A stretch of DNA of 64,000 bases, taken from assembly GCA_023416585.1 (NCBI GenBank), contig JAEZHM010000042.1:1-64000 (forward strand), written 5' to 3'. Positions 41,881-50,951 of this stretch are shown one piece after another. This DNA comes from Bacillota bacterium. Its GTDB lineage: Bacteria; Bacillota; Clostridia; Christensenellales; Aristaeellaceae. The notes below the pieces were generated by a model. That model worked only from the letters and a program-made list of their open reading frames with translations. It was not told where the DNA came from and did not search any database. A program made the translations under genes and the position numbers. Positions within the stretch are counted from its first letter, which is position 1; each line of letters opens with the position of its first letter.

Positions 41881-44223
41881 TTATTCCACACCTCGGCGGA
41901 AGTGCCCGCTGGTGCCGGCAGGCAGGGCAGCTTCGCAGGGCTGTCCTTTACGCAAGGCGGCAAAGCAGGCGGTGATGTCAAGCTGCTCCGAGGCCGTTTC
42001 GGTAGTGAAGGTCACAAGCCAGCCAATGCTCCGAAGCTTAGCCGCCTGGGCAGAAAGATTCAGCGGCAGGGTGTTGTACATATGAATGATGCAGCCTTCC
42101 GGAAGCCGTGTTCGCAAAAGGGGAAACTCGTGGTCCAGCCCATCCGTAAAACGCTTCCCCAACAGGCTGTCATTGGAATTTAACTCGCACAGGCGGCAGC
42201 TTTCATGGCCGGTGTGCAGCCCAAGGGCTGTGCGGGCCGGGCAATGGTTCAACGTCATCAGCCTGGTCCGCCCATACATAGGCATCACAAAGGGGAGGCT
42301 GTTCAGGGGCAGTTTGAGTATTTCCTTTTCATTCAGCTCAGGCGACACAGTCTGCCACTGAAAGCCCAGGCGGTCAATCTCCGCCGCAGTGCGGCCATTC
42401 ATGACAGGAACGCCCTCACCCGCGGCGATTGGCAGGGCAAAGCCTGCGCCCAACTGGCCGATGCTTCCCAGAACAACACCGGAAAGCAGCCCTCTGTGAC
42501 CATTTGCCCAATCCTTCAGAAATTCCAGCGTATCGGTTTGCGCTTGTATAGGCAGCACAAGCCACGTTCCCTTGGGAAGAACTCCGGCAGCCTCATTCAG
42601 CGCAGATTCAGTGTAGTTCTCCGGCGCATACAAAAAACCATCCGCCCCGGCCTCCAGTATATTCTGCCCGAGGGACGCGTCAGCGCTTTGCACAAGCAGT
42701 CCCGGCGCATCCTTCCTGGGATTTGAAAATTCCACTTCCGAAAGCGGATAGGAGTCAAAATCGCGCTTGTTGAAATTTGCGGCCCGCTTTTCATACAGGT
42801 CATCCAGAGCATCCCGGCGCAAGGCATTCAAAGCCGACACAGGCAGGAAGCCACCCTGTCCAATCAGGCGGAAATCATAAAGCGCAAATGGCGTATCACC
42901 CGTCTTTTCAAGAGCCCGCCTGGCGTTTTCTTCCGTGAGAGGCTTTGACTGGGCTGCCGCCACAGCATCCCCGGCCACCTGTACCGCCGTCTGCCCGTCG
43001 GTTACGTTCAATTGGGAAGCTTCCCCGGGCACAGCATGCAGCACGGCATCCATAAGGATGCGGGGGGCCCTGGCCAGCATCGCCTGCATGAGCTGCGCCG
43101 CGTCAACAAGGCGCGCCACCTCATCACCCACCTGAGGCTCTACACCCACCCTAAGCCGAATAAGGGCCGTATCCCCGGCCTTTTGCCCGGGCCCGGAGTA
43201 AGTGACTTCTTCCTCCCTACGGCCCCTGAACTGCAGGCCGTCGCCATCATTCAGATCCTTCGTAAGTTTTACCTGGGCGAACCCCGGTTTTAAGCCCGTT
43301 ACGTGGCCAATCATAATCCCTCCGTGACCCGGGCGTTTTGGATCGATTACACCCGCGTCCTGGCTTCCGCCTATGTACCCCGTCATAAAGCCGCCCCGGT
43401 GAAAGATCTGCCGGAGGGATTCCTTCTCATCATCACCGGCCGGCAAAAATCTACCTTCCTCCAAAGCATCCAGCGCCTCACGGTAGGATCGAGTCACCAC
43501 CGCCACATACTCAGGCCGTTTAAGCCGGCCCTCAATTTTCAAGGCATGCACACCGGCTTTGAAAAGGTCAGGCAGCTTGTCCCTGAGCATCATGTCCCTG
43601 GGGGAAAGCCAATAGCCGCTTCGCCCGCCAAAGTCATAGAGCATCCGGCAGGGCTGGGCACACCGGCCCCGGTTGCCGCTCCGGCCTCCGGCCATGCTGG
43701 AAAAGAGGCATTGGCCGCTAACACATACGCACATGGCCCCATGTACGAATACTTCCGTCTCAAGGCCTGTGGCGGTTACCTTTTTTATCTCCTGAAGGCT
43801 GCATTCCCGCGCCAGCACCACCCTTTTGAAGCCTTCCTTAAGCAAAAGCGCGGCACCCTGCCGGTTGTGGATGGACATCTGCGTGCTGGCATGGCGGTTT
43901 AGGCTTGGGAAGCAGTCCCGAACGACGCCGGCTACACCAAGATCCTGCAGGATCACCGCGTCGGCTCCCGCACGGTTGATGATGGAAAGCACCCGGTATA
44001 TATCGGGAATCTCCGTTTCCTTGACCAGCGTGTTTACCGTCACATATACCCGGACATGGTACAAATGGCACAGCCTTACGGCCTCCAGAAGGCTGTCCTC
44101 ATCAAAGTTTCCGGCCCCTGCCCGCGCGCCAAAGGCGGTGTACCCAAGATACACCGCGTTCGCGCCGTTATGGATGGCCGCAAGCAGGGAATCCCTGCTG
44201 CCTGCGGGGGCCAGCAGCTCCAT
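41881..44223 (-). CDS. U32 family peptidase/RNA hydroxylation-type protein with DUF3656
   Basis: A 780-residue protein. The N-terminal U32 domain (residues 1-300) starts MELLAPAGSRDSLLAAI and has the Cys-containing signature VHGAMCVCVSGQCLFSSM followed by GRSGNRGRCAQPCR (about residues 160-195). This Cys set is found in RlhA- and TrhP-type proteins, which modify rRNA or tRNA. A long DUF3656-like middle part and a further Cys-rich C-terminal region (HESCRLCEL near 690) follow. It lies four bases after zapA and before mutS2, the usual order. Confidence 0.9.
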   Translation of the reverse strand: MELLAPAGSRDSLLAAIHNGANAVYLGYTAFGARAGAGNFDEDSLLEAVRLCHLYHVRVYVTVNTLVKETEIPDIYRVLSIINRAGADAVILQDLGVAGVVRDCFPSLNRHASTQMSIHNRQGAALLLKEGFKRVVLARECSLQEIKKVTATGLETEVFVHGAMCVCVSGQCLFSSMAGGRSGNRGRCAQPCRMLYDFGGRSGYWLSPRDMMLRDKLPDLFKAGVHALKIEGRLKRPEYVAVVTRSYREALDALEEGRFLPAGDDEKESLRQIFHRGGFMTGYIGGSQDAGVIDPKRPGHGGIMIGHVTGLKPGFAQVKLTKDLNDGDGLQFRGRREEEVTYSGPGQKAGDTALIRLRVGVEPQVGDEVARLVDAAQLMQAMLARAPRILMDAVLHAVPGEASQLNVTDGQTAVQVAGDAVAAAQSKPLTEENARRALEKTGDTPFALYDFRLIGQGGFLPVSALNALRRDALDDLYEKRAANFNKRDFDSYPLSEVEFSNPRKDAPGLLVQSADASLGQNILEAGADGFLYAPENYTESALNEAAGVLPKGTWLVLPIQAQTDTLEFLKDWANGHRGLLSGVVLGSIGQLGAGFALPIAAGEGVPVMNGRTAAEIDRLGFQWQTVSPELNEKEILKLPLNSLPFVMPMYGRTRLMTLNHCPARTALGLHTGHESCRLCELNSNDSLLGKRFTDGLDHEFPLLRTRLPEGCIIHMYNTLPLNLSAQAAKLRSIGWLVTFTTETASEQLDITACFAALRKGQPCEAALPAGTSGHFRRGVE

Positions 44224-44226
44224 TTA

Positions 44227-44508
44227 TTATTTGGCCTCCCTTTTGCGGCTTTCTTTCGCACCCTGCCGCGCCATGAGCAATTCCCTTCTCAGGCGCGTGT
44301 TTTCATCGTGTGCTTTCAAAAGCTCATCTGCAATATTCAGGGCGGCAAGCACCGCCACCATGTGGGAAGGCAAATGGCTGGCAGCTTCGATCTCCGTAAT
44401 CTTACGGTCCACATAAACGCCTACACGGTGCACATGCTCTGGAGGCTCAATGGACAAAAGCGTATAATCCCTGCCAGCCACTTTCACAACGGTCTTGTTC
44501 TTTTCCAT
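44227..44508 (-). CDS. zapA: Cell division protein ZapA
   Basis: A 93-residue FtsZ-associated protein that bundles FtsZ filaments at midcell. The N-terminal globular part (VVKVAGRDYTLLSIEPPEHVHRV) and the C-terminal coiled coil (VLAALNIADELLKAHDENTRLRRELL in pieces) fit ZapA. I use the ATG at 44508 (MEKNKTVV), preceded by GGGGGGTGTGCCC, rather than the longer frame opening at 44538. The U32 peptidase gene follows four bases later, so they are co-transcribed. Confidence 0.9.
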   Translation of the reverse strand: MEKNKTVVKVAGRDYTLLSIEPPEHVHRVGVYVDRKITEIEAASHLPSHMVAVLAALNIADELLKAHDENTRLRRELLMARQGAKESRKREAK

Positions 44509-44580
44509 GGGCACACCCCCCTTTATTGCATGTCTCATTATATGCCATTTTCAGGCGCTAATCAATGTTCCAGTAAATAG

Positions 44581-44620
44581 AAAAGGCGCAGAAACAAGCC
44601 TATTGGCCGTTACTGCGCCC
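44581..44620 (-). terminator. Terminator of the cyclophilin gene
   Basis: Read on minus, GGCGCAG (44613-44619) pairs with CTGCGCC (44585-44591), followed by TTTT. Confidence 0.7.
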
Positions 44621-44639
44621 TGTGAAAGACCTGTTTCCC

Positions 44640-45176
44640 TTACAGCTGCTCAAAGGGATAGGTTTTCCCAAAAGTTTCCACCCTGATGGACTTAATTACC
44701 TGGGGAGTAAGAGGCTTATCCTGCCTGTCCTTGGGCGTGGAAACGATGGCTTCGGCCTGCTCCATGCCGGATAGCACCTTGCCAAAAGCGGCATAGGAAC
44801 CGTCCAGATGGGGCGAATCGCTTGTCATGACAAAAAACTGGGACCCGGCGGAATCAGGCATGCTGCTTCTGGCCATGCTGAGTACGCCATAGGTATGCTT
44901 CAGGTTATTGGCGACGCCGTTTTTGATGAATTCGCCTTTGATGTGATACCCTGGGCCGCCAGTGCCGGTGCCGTTGGGGCAGCCGCCCTGGATCATGAAT
45001 CCCGGAATGACCCGGTGAAAGATAAGCCCATCATAGAACCCGCTGTTGGCCAACGCGATGAAGTTGCCAACGGACTGGGGCGCGATATCGGGATATAATT
45101 CCCCCCGCATTTCTTTTCCATTTTCCAGTGTAATGACGAAAATGGGATTCCCCGCTTGCTTTTCCTGTTCAGTCAC
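44640..45176 (-). CDS. Cyclophilin-type peptidyl-prolyl cis-trans isomerase
   Basis: A 178-residue cyclophilin if started at GTG 45176 (the preceding codon, 45179, is also GTG). Core motifs are ALANSGFYDGLIFHRVIPGFMIQGG in pieces (FYDGLIFHRVIPGF; MIQGGCP), GVLSMARSSMPDSAGSQFFVM (GVLSMARSS; AGSQFFVM) and HLDGSYAAFGKVL, so the active site is complete. GGGGAG lies six bases upstream of 45176. In the same frame, beyond a TGA at 45216-45218, a good ribosome site, ATG and signal peptide are found at 45296. The gene therefore looks like a secreted cyclophilin cut by one stop codon. Confidence 0.88.
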   Translation of the reverse strand: MTEQEKQAGNPIFVITLENGKEMRGELYPDIAPQSVGNFIALANSGFYDGLIFHRVIPGFMIQGGCPNGTGTGGPGYHIKGEFIKNGVANNLKHTYGVLSMARSSMPDSAGSQFFVMTSDSPHLDGSYAAFGKVLSGMEQAEAIVSTPKDRQDKPLTPQVIKSIRVETFGKTYPFEQL

Positions 45177-45215
45177 CACAATCTCCCCTTCCTTGTACAA
45201 GCTGTTTCCGAAATT

Positions 45216-45296
45216 TCAAACCTCCTGCGCCAGTGCAAACATCACGTTTGTCATAACCAGAAGGATCGCTAGAATCAAACCGGCCGTTCTTTTCAT
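45216..45296 (-). pseudogene. Signal-peptide ORF separated from the cyclophilin by an in-frame TGA
   Basis: GGAGG eight bases upstream and an ATG at 45296 start a 26-residue frame, MKRTAGLILAILLV... ending FALAQEV, a textbook signal peptide. TGA (45216-45218) follows, and the same frame then continues without interruption into the cyclophilin. Either a nonsense mutation has disabled secretion, or readthrough or re-initiation yields two forms, or the base call is wrong. As an independent 26-residue peptide it has no known role. Confidence 0.65.
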
Positions 45297-45376
45297 TCGT
45301 ATTCCTCCGCATGTGTTCTATTGTATCCAATTTCCCCGCCGGATGCAAGTTATTCCTCGATTCCGGCTGGGCAACG

Positions 45377-45841
45377 TCATTTTATTTTATGCCGCAGCCT
45401 TTCCGCGATCACCTTTACGGCTTTTTTGGAAATAAATAATCCCGCAAACTCCTGTATGGAGCATGCGGAATGATCGCGATCTGTTATATCCACTCGCTGG
45501 GCGGTTTCATCATCGGCAACCGGGTGAAACTCGCCATGAACGACCGCGGAGAGCGCTGACGGGTCAAACACGGTTATTTCCAGCACCCTTCGCAGCACAT
45601 TTACCGCCCGGCTCGTGGATAACTCCCAGATGCTGTCGAATTGTTTTTCCTTGGGGCTTTTTTCTCTTGTAAGAAATCCGTTTGGGCAGATTTTGAATAC
45701 CTTTGCGCTTGCGCTTAGGCTTAGCCTTTTTATTCGTAGCAATCTCCTGCGCCAGAGCCTTGGCATACTCTTTTTGTACGGCCTTGAGCCTTCGTTTTTC
45801 TTTATATAGTTCATAGCTGCTCTGAAAAACTGTGGCACCAA
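45377..45841 (-). CDS. Overlapping open frame, possible frameshifted extension of the flippase-like gene
   Basis: This 154-codon frame overlaps the 3' end of the membrane-protein gene in the +1 frame and runs 187 bp past its stop. The part from about 45660 to 45377 looks coding: FDSIWELSTSRAVNVLRRVL, VFDPSALSAVVHGEFHPVAD and FAGLFISKKAVKVIAERL read like a folded domain with G/C-ending codons. No ribosome site or good start is found inside. An A6 tract at about 45655-45660 (AGAGAAAAAAGC on minus) offers a place for an indel or slippage joining the two frames. I do not recognise the domain. Confidence 0.4.
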   Translation of the reverse strand: MVPQFFRAAMNYIKKNEGSRPYKKSMPRLWRRRLLRIKRLSLSASAKVFKICPNGFLTREKSPKEKQFDSIWELSTSRAVNVLRRVLEITVFDPSALSAVVHGEFHPVADDETAQRVDITDRDHSACSIQEFAGLFISKKAVKVIAERLRHKIK

Positions 45842-46817
45842 AGCCCCCGATCAGATTCAGGTAAAAGGTAAAAAAGCGCCAGATAAGCATCCCTGTGAAG
45901 ATCCTGTCATCAGGAATAATCGCTTTAAAATAAAGCAAAAAGCCGCCTTCCTGTACTCCGGAGCCTCCCGGGAGGGGCGTATAAGCCGCACTGATATACA
46001 AAAGCAGCGCCATTGTAATCAACACGCCTATGCTTGTTCCTGAAAGCCCGAATGCGTAATAGACGCAAACCAGGATGGTCATATGGGCAAGCACCTGAAA
46101 CCCTGACAGAAGAAGCTGTACCAACAGTTCTTTGGGGCGGTTGCGTATAAGATCAACACTGGCGTGAAAAGAGGAGAGGATCCCTTCCCATTTGACGGTG
46201 GAATGGTGAATGTCTTTGGTAAAGTGAAGCTTATAACCAATCCTGATGCAAGCGTACAGAATAAACCTGACCACACGCTTATTCACGGCCATGAGCAGGA
46301 CAAGCGTAACCGATATGGCATTGAAAATATATCCAGCCACCAGGATCCAGCGGATCCCCTCCAATTGAACGGCCACAAACGCGCCATGCCACCCCCAGGC
46401 AACCGCGCCCAGAATCAAAAGCATGAACTGGAAGCAGAAAAACTTCACCGCCAGGGCAGAAGTACTGACCCCGATGGGGACATTGCGCTTCTTCAGGTAA
46501 TAGATCTGCATAGGCTGCCCGCCAGAGGCGCCAGGCGTGATATCAGCATAGTAAAAACCGATGGCGGAAATAAACAATGCATACTTTAGCGTTACGGGAT
46601 ATTGCTGCTTGCGCAGGAAATAGTAAAGCGTCAGCGAGTCCAGAAAAACGTAAACGCCGTAAGTCGCCACGCATAAAAGGATCCATTTGAACGAAAGCGT
46701 CTGCAGCGCCTGCCATAAGTTGGACAGCTCATTGTTGTGAATGCCAAGGACCAGGATGATAAGCAATGTACCCAGGATGAAGATCGCATTTATATGTTTT
46801 TTGAAAAAAGCTCCCAC
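45564..46817 (-). CDS. Flippase-like integral membrane protein (lysylphosphatidylglycerol synthase TM region family)
   Basis: A 417-residue protein with about eight membrane helices in residues 10-320 and a lysine-rich cytoplasmic tail. The family pattern shows in YALFISAIGFYYADITPGASGGQPMQIYYLKKR (ISAIGFYYADITPGASGG; QPMQIYYLKKR) and YTPLPGGSGVQEGGFLLYF near residue 285. These proteins (UPF0104/AglD2-like) resemble the membrane half of MprF and are thought to flip lipids; no synthase domain is present. The last 80 residues are basic and may be altered by a frameshift (see the overlapping frame). The ATG at 46817 (MGAFFKKHINAIF) is a reasonable start. Confidence 0.85.
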   Translation of the reverse strand: MGAFFKKHINAIFILGTLLIILVLGIHNNELSNLWQALQTLSFKWILLCVATYGVYVFLDSLTLYYFLRKQQYPVTLKYALFISAIGFYYADITPGASGGQPMQIYYLKKRNVPIGVSTSALAVKFFCFQFMLLILGAVAWGWHGAFVAVQLEGIRWILVAGYIFNAISVTLVLLMAVNKRVVRFILYACIRIGYKLHFTKDIHHSTVKWEGILSSFHASVDLIRNRPKELLVQLLLSGFQVLAHMTILVCVYYAFGLSGTSIGVLITMALLLYISAAYTPLPGGSGVQEGGFLLYFKAIIPDDRIFTGMLIWRFFTFYLNLIGGFGATVFQSSYELYKEKRRLKAVQKEYAKALAQEIATNKKAKPKRKRKGIQNLPKRISYKRKKPQGKTIRQHLGVIHEPGGKCAAKGAGNNRV

Positions 46818-47063
46818 ACACTGCCTCTTTTCTGAATCTAGGATTGGTATTAAGGGTAGTTCTACAGTATCTCTTTATATTTCGCTAATCTAATAATCAT
46901 TTCTCTGGCAATCCATCAGTCATCTTTGTTTGCATAGGATGCGGATGCAGTGCATCTCCGCGCCATCGTATCATTGCCCTGTATATAAGTCAATTAGAAT
47001 CGTACTTCAAAGTTCCGATACAACATAGCATATAGGGCAGAAAATGCATATGGGGGGATACCT

Positions 47064-48329
47064 ATGACCCTGTCACTCATTCTGTTTGTCATGACTTATA
47101 TTCTGCTGCTTGCCATCCCGAGATACAGGGCTTACATTGCATTGTCATGCGCAGCTCTTTTCATTCTATTCGGGGTCTTGCCAATACATAAGGTTCTTGC
47201 TTCCATTGACTGGAACGTTATTATGATGATTGCCGGTACAATGGGCATCGTCTATTTCTTCATCATGTCCAAAATGCCGTCGCTGCTTGCAGACATCATC
47301 ATCAAAGGGATGCCTGACGTCAGGTGGGCGGTCATCGCGCTTGCATTGCTTGCCGGCTTTATATCCGCGTTCGTTGATAATGTCGCAACAGTGCTGATGG
47401 TAGCGCCCGTTGCTTTGAACATAGCAAAAAAGCTAAACATATCACCTGTGCCGGGGATCATAGCAATCGCTATTTCCTCAAACCTTCAAGGAGCAGCCAC
47501 ACTTGTGGGTGATACCACTTCCATTCTTTTAGGCGGATACGCCAACCTTGATTTTTTGGATTTCTTCTTTCACCGCTCAAAACCGGGTATGTTCTGGGTC
47601 GTACAAATAGGCGCATTGGTATCAACACTTGTGTTAATGTATGTATTCAGAAAAGATAAACAAAAGATTTCACTGAAAGAAAGAACAAAGGTAACCGATT
47701 ATTTCCCCACGGTCCTTCTTGTTGGAACAATTGTGCTTTTAATACTCGCATCGTTTATTCCCAAAAGGCCTGAAGCAACCAATGGAATGATCTGCCTTGG
47801 GCTGTTTGCCGCCGGCTTGATCAGGGAATGTATCAAATCAAAGGAGCTAAAAACGATTGCGAACGCACTAAAAGAAATAGATTATTTCACGTTGCTTTTG
47901 CTTACCGGACTATTTATCGTCATAGCAGGGATTACTGAAGCGGGCGTCGTAAACGCAATTGCCGAATTCTTCGTTAAAATAAGCAAAAATAACCTGTTTG
48001 CCATTTATTCGCTGATCGTTTGGGCATCCGTGCTATTGTCTGCATTCATTGACAATATTCCTTATATTGCCACTATGCTTCCTGTTGTTTCAAGCGTTTC
48101 CCAAATGCTAGGAATCGACCCAACCATTCTGTATTTCGGGCTGCTTTGCGGCGCGACGCTGGGCGGAAACCTAACACCCATCGGCGCATCAGCGAATATA
48201 GCAGCCATAGGTATCTTGAGAAAAGACGGCCATCAGGTCAGCACAGGCCAGTTTATGAAGATAAGCGTCCCGTTTACGCTGGCAGCCGTAACAACAGGTT
48301 ATATCCTGATCTGGATTATCTGGAGCTGA
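47064..48329 (+). CDS. SLC13/ArsB-NhaD superfamily ion transporter
   Basis: A 421-residue membrane protein of about eleven helices. The inverted-repeat signature of the superfamily appears twice: AFVDNVATVLMVAPVAL near residue 97 and AFIDNIPYIATMLPVVS near 330, with the Asn-rich loops SSNLQGAATLVGD and GATLGGNLTPIGASAN. Substrates in this group include arsenite, Na+/H+ exchange, citrate or sulfate, so the cargo is not decided; no arsR or arsC is adjacent. GGGGGGATACCT precedes the ATG. Base composition is more AT-rich than its neighbours, which may signal later acquisition. Confidence 0.88.
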   Translation: MTLSLILFVMTYILLLAIPRYRAYIALSCAALFILFGVLPIHKVLASIDWNVIMMIAGTMGIVYFFIMSKMPSLLADIIIKGMPDVRWAVIALALLAGFISAFVDNVATVLMVAPVALNIAKKLNISPVPGIIAIAISSNLQGAATLVGDTTSILLGGYANLDFLDFFFHRSKPGMFWVVQIGALVSTLVLMYVFRKDKQKISLKERTKVTDYFPTVLLVGTIVLLILASFIPKRPEATNGMICLGLFAAGLIRECIKSKELKTIANALKEIDYFTLLLLTGLFIVIAGITEAGVVNAIAEFFVKISKNNLFAIYSLIVWASVLLSAFIDNIPYIATMLPVVSSVSQMLGIDPTILYFGLLCGATLGGNLTPIGASANIAAIGILRKDGHQVSTGQFMKISVPFTLAAVTTGYILIWIIWS

Positions 48330-48388
48330 AGAAGCGGCGTATTAAGCATCAGAAGCAACCATCGCTTACATAGCAATGGCTCATTACA

Positions 48389-49834
48389 TCACTTCCATAG
48401 TTCTGACTTTCGATCCAGCATCTCCTTGAGCCTTTCGATATAAACATCCACATTGCTCACATTGGGAGCCCGTTCGATGCGCCCATCACCGCCAAATACC
48501 CGCTTGGAGATAGCCCCCGCACCCACCGCCAGGATGCTTTCAGTTTCCTCCATGATGTCCACATTGTACAGGCATTCGTGGCCAGGCAGCGCATAGCCTA
48601 CATTTTCCTGGTTCCCTGCCATGTATTTCTGCCGGTAAAGGTAATAGGGTCTTAAGCCCATTTCCCGCGCCGTTTCCGCCCCCAAGCGCACCATGCAGGC
48701 CGTTTCCTGCCCGTCAGGCAGGGGCGATTCCCAAAGCCGCAAAAGGCTTGCCCGCTTTAACGCCAAAGTGTGGATGGTAAGGCTCTCGGGCATCAGGCGG
48801 CGTGCCCAGGAAAGGGTGTATTCAAAGTCCGAAACCGTTTCACCCGGCAAGCCCGCGATCAGGTCCATGTTGATGGAGGAAAAGCCTATCTCCCTGGCCA
48901 GCTCATAAGCTTCCACCGTCTGCTCAGGCGTATGGTCACGGCCGATGCGCCTAAGTGTCTCAGCCCGCATGGATTGGGGGTTGATGGAGATGCGCCTGAC
49001 TCCAGCATCATAAATGGCCTTCAGCTTTTCCCGGCTGATGGAATCGGGACGCCCGGCTTCCACAGTATATTCCACGGCATTCGGGAAATACGACGCCATA
49101 ACATCTATTACACGCCGGAATGCACTTTCAGGTATGGATGTGGGTGTACCGCCGCCCATATACACCGCACGGAGTTTAAGCCCCGCATCCTTCATTAAAA
49201 GGGCTGTAAAAGCCATCTCCTGGATAAGCGCATCCATATAGGGCATCACTTTAAGACCCTTTCCCAGCTCGCCGCTTAAAAAGGAGCAATAGGCGCAGCG
49301 GGTGCGGCAAAAGGGAATACCAATGTACACATCCACCTCTTTAAGATCGGGCGGAGGCATGGTAAGCTGAACGTTCACAATATCGGAAAGCAGCAGGGCC
49401 TTGTCATGATGAAGGTCAAAGGCAAGTTCCACCTGTTTGGCGGCCTTAAGCGGGGACAAACCATCGCGCATGGCTTCATAGACAAGCCGTGTGGGACGGA
49501 TGCCAGTCAGCGACCCCCATGGTGGATGAAAGCCCGTTTCCGCTTTTAAAAGCATATATAGCGTCTGCTTGCACAGGCGCTTGCGCAGACGCTTTTGAAG
49601 CAGTGCATTTCCTTCGCCAAATGGAATAGAAGCTGTTTGTTGTACAGATTTCCCGTTCAGGGAAAATGTGCAGTCCCACGATCCGTCCTGCTCCACTAAT
49701 GCATGCTGCAAACATATGTCCGCTTCCGTCCCGCCGCTGTTTACAGAAAAGCCGATTTCTCCATAAAAGAGGCGGAGGACATCCGCCATCTCCGCCGCAA
49801 GCTCCGGCACGGGGGTATATAGGGCAATTTTCAT
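48389..49834 (-). CDS. hemZ: Radical SAM coproporphyrinogen dehydrogenase-like HemZ
   Basis: A 481-residue radical SAM enzyme of the HemN/HemZ group. The 4Fe-4S ligand motif CRTRCAYC (Cys-x3-Cys-x2-Cys) lies near residue 176, with IGIPFC just before it and VYMGGGTPTSIPE and AGLPGE later. The N-terminal 160 residues, including WGSLTGIRPTRL, are typical of HemZ rather than HemN. HemZ is linked to oxygen-independent porphyrin synthesis, but its activity is not firmly shown in all species. Its start overlaps the MBL gene end by four bases, and it ends the relA-dtd-MBL-hemZ run. Confidence 0.92.
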   Translation of the reverse strand: MKIALYTPVPELAAEMADVLRLFYGEIGFSVNSGGTEADICLQHALVEQDGSWDCTFSLNGKSVQQTASIPFGEGNALLQKRLRKRLCKQTLYMLLKAETGFHPPWGSLTGIRPTRLVYEAMRDGLSPLKAAKQVELAFDLHHDKALLLSDIVNVQLTMPPPDLKEVDVYIGIPFCRTRCAYCSFLSGELGKGLKVMPYMDALIQEMAFTALLMKDAGLKLRAVYMGGGTPTSIPESAFRRVIDVMASYFPNAVEYTVEAGRPDSISREKLKAIYDAGVRRISINPQSMRAETLRRIGRDHTPEQTVEAYELAREIGFSSINMDLIAGLPGETVSDFEYTLSWARRLMPESLTIHTLALKRASLLRLWESPLPDGQETACMVRLGAETAREMGLRPYYLYRQKYMAGNQENVGYALPGHECLYNVDIMEETESILAVGAGAISKRVFGGDGRIERAPNVSNVDVYIERLKEMLDRKSELWK

Positions 49835-50442
49835 TGAAAGTACTCCTGCTCCTGGCCGATGGTAGTAGGATTATCATGACCGGGATATACTTCATATTCC
49901 TTTTGCATTAAAAGCAGCCGTTTCATGGACTTATATAAATCGTCCCAGCTTCCGCCTGGAAGATCGGTACGGCCATAACCGTGGCGGAACATGGTATCGC
50001 CTGTAAACAGCGCTTTTTCCGCCTGATAGCATACGCTGCCCGGGGTATGGCCTGGTGTGTGCAAAACCGAAAACGTGATTCCCGCCACCGTAATGACATC
50101 GCCATCGCTTACAGACACAGCCTTGTAAGTAAGCACAAGCTCCTGCCCGATCATTGTGGCCATATTCTTATTCGGATCGCGCAGCATAGGTTCGTCCAAA
50201 ACATGGATATACAGCAATGTATCAGGCGCAAGCACGCCCGCCACGCCGCCGATATGGTCGAAATGGCCATGGGTCAGCAAAACGGCTGCGACCCGTTTGC
50301 CGTTTACCGCCGCGAGGATACGTTCGGGCTGAGCTCCCGGATCGATCAGCACGCAGTCATCCCTATCCTTAAGGGACAGAATATAACAGTTGGCGCGGAT
50401 AGGCCCAACCGCCAATGTCTGAATTTGCAGATTGCTTTGCAT
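49831..50442 (-). CDS. MBL-fold hydrolase (glyoxalase II-like, YqgX group)
   Basis: A 203-residue metallo-hydrolase. The metal-binding motif is LTHGHFDHIGG (HxHxDH near residue 59), with HTPGHTPGS, FTGDTMFRHGYGR and the C-terminal YPGHDNPT also present, the full glyoxalase II-like set of ligands. The YqgX-type proteins are small forms whose physiological substrate is uncertain. It sits nine bases after dtd and overlaps hemZ by four, so co-translation is likely. Confidence 0.92.
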   Translation of the reverse strand: MQSNLQIQTLAVGPIRANCYILSLKDRDDCVLIDPGAQPERILAAVNGKRVAAVLLTHGHFDHIGGVAGVLAPDTLLYIHVLDEPMLRDPNKNMATMIGQELVLTYKAVSVSDGDVITVAGITFSVLHTPGHTPGSVCYQAEKALFTGDTMFRHGYGRTDLPGGSWDDLYKSMKRLLLMQKEYEVYPGHDNPTTIGQEQEYFQ

Positions 50443-50451
50443 ATATACCCC

Positions 50452-50901
50452 TTAAAAGGTTTTCCGGCTATCCAGCAGAATCGTGACCGGTCCGTCATTG
50501 ACAAGAGATACGGCCATTTCCGCCTGGAAAACACCTGTCTCCACGGTAAGGCCGGTCTCCCTTAAGCGCCGTACCAGATCCTCGTACATGGGGTTGGCTG
50601 TTTCAGGCCGGGCTGCTTCGATAAAGCTTGGCCGGCGCCCGCCCCTTGCGTCGCCCAGGAGAGTGAACTGGCTCACCGCAAGTATGGCGCCGCCCGCATC
50701 CAGAAGGGACAAGTTCATCTTGCCTTGTTCATCCTCAAAAATGCGCAGGTTCGGCAACTTATCGGCCATATATTGAATATCTTTTTCTCCGTCGCCTTGG
50801 CTAACGCCCACCAATACCATAAGCCCCTTGCCTATCTGGCCCACTATCTGACCGTTAACCGTCACGGAGGCGGAGGATACCCTTTGTACAACGCAGCGCA
50901 T
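50452..50901 (-). CDS. dtd: D-aminoacyl-tRNA deacylase
   Basis: A 149-residue enzyme that removes D-amino acids (and glycine wrongly attached to tRNA-Ala) from tRNA. The two active-site motifs are present: SQFTLLGD near residue 77 and NDGPVTILLD near 134. It starts MRCVVQRVSSASVTV, the normal N-terminus, and has the usual length. It lies directly after relA, as in most Firmicutes. Confidence 0.97.
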   Translation of the reverse strand: MRCVVQRVSSASVTVNGQIVGQIGKGLMVLVGVSQGDGEKDIQYMADKLPNLRIFEDEQGKMNLSLLDAGGAILAVSQFTLLGDARGGRRPSFIEAARPETANPMYEDLVRRLRETGLTVETGVFQAEMAVSLVNDGPVTILLDSRKTF

Positions 50902-50951
50902 GAAGAAAGATTCCTCGATTCATTACAGATAAACGTAATATTGCTATGCTA

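Noticed and set aside
45216..45218. TGA considered as selenocysteine
   Set aside because: It falls at the signal peptide to mature junction, no cysteine is expected there, and I see no SECIS-like hairpin directly after it.
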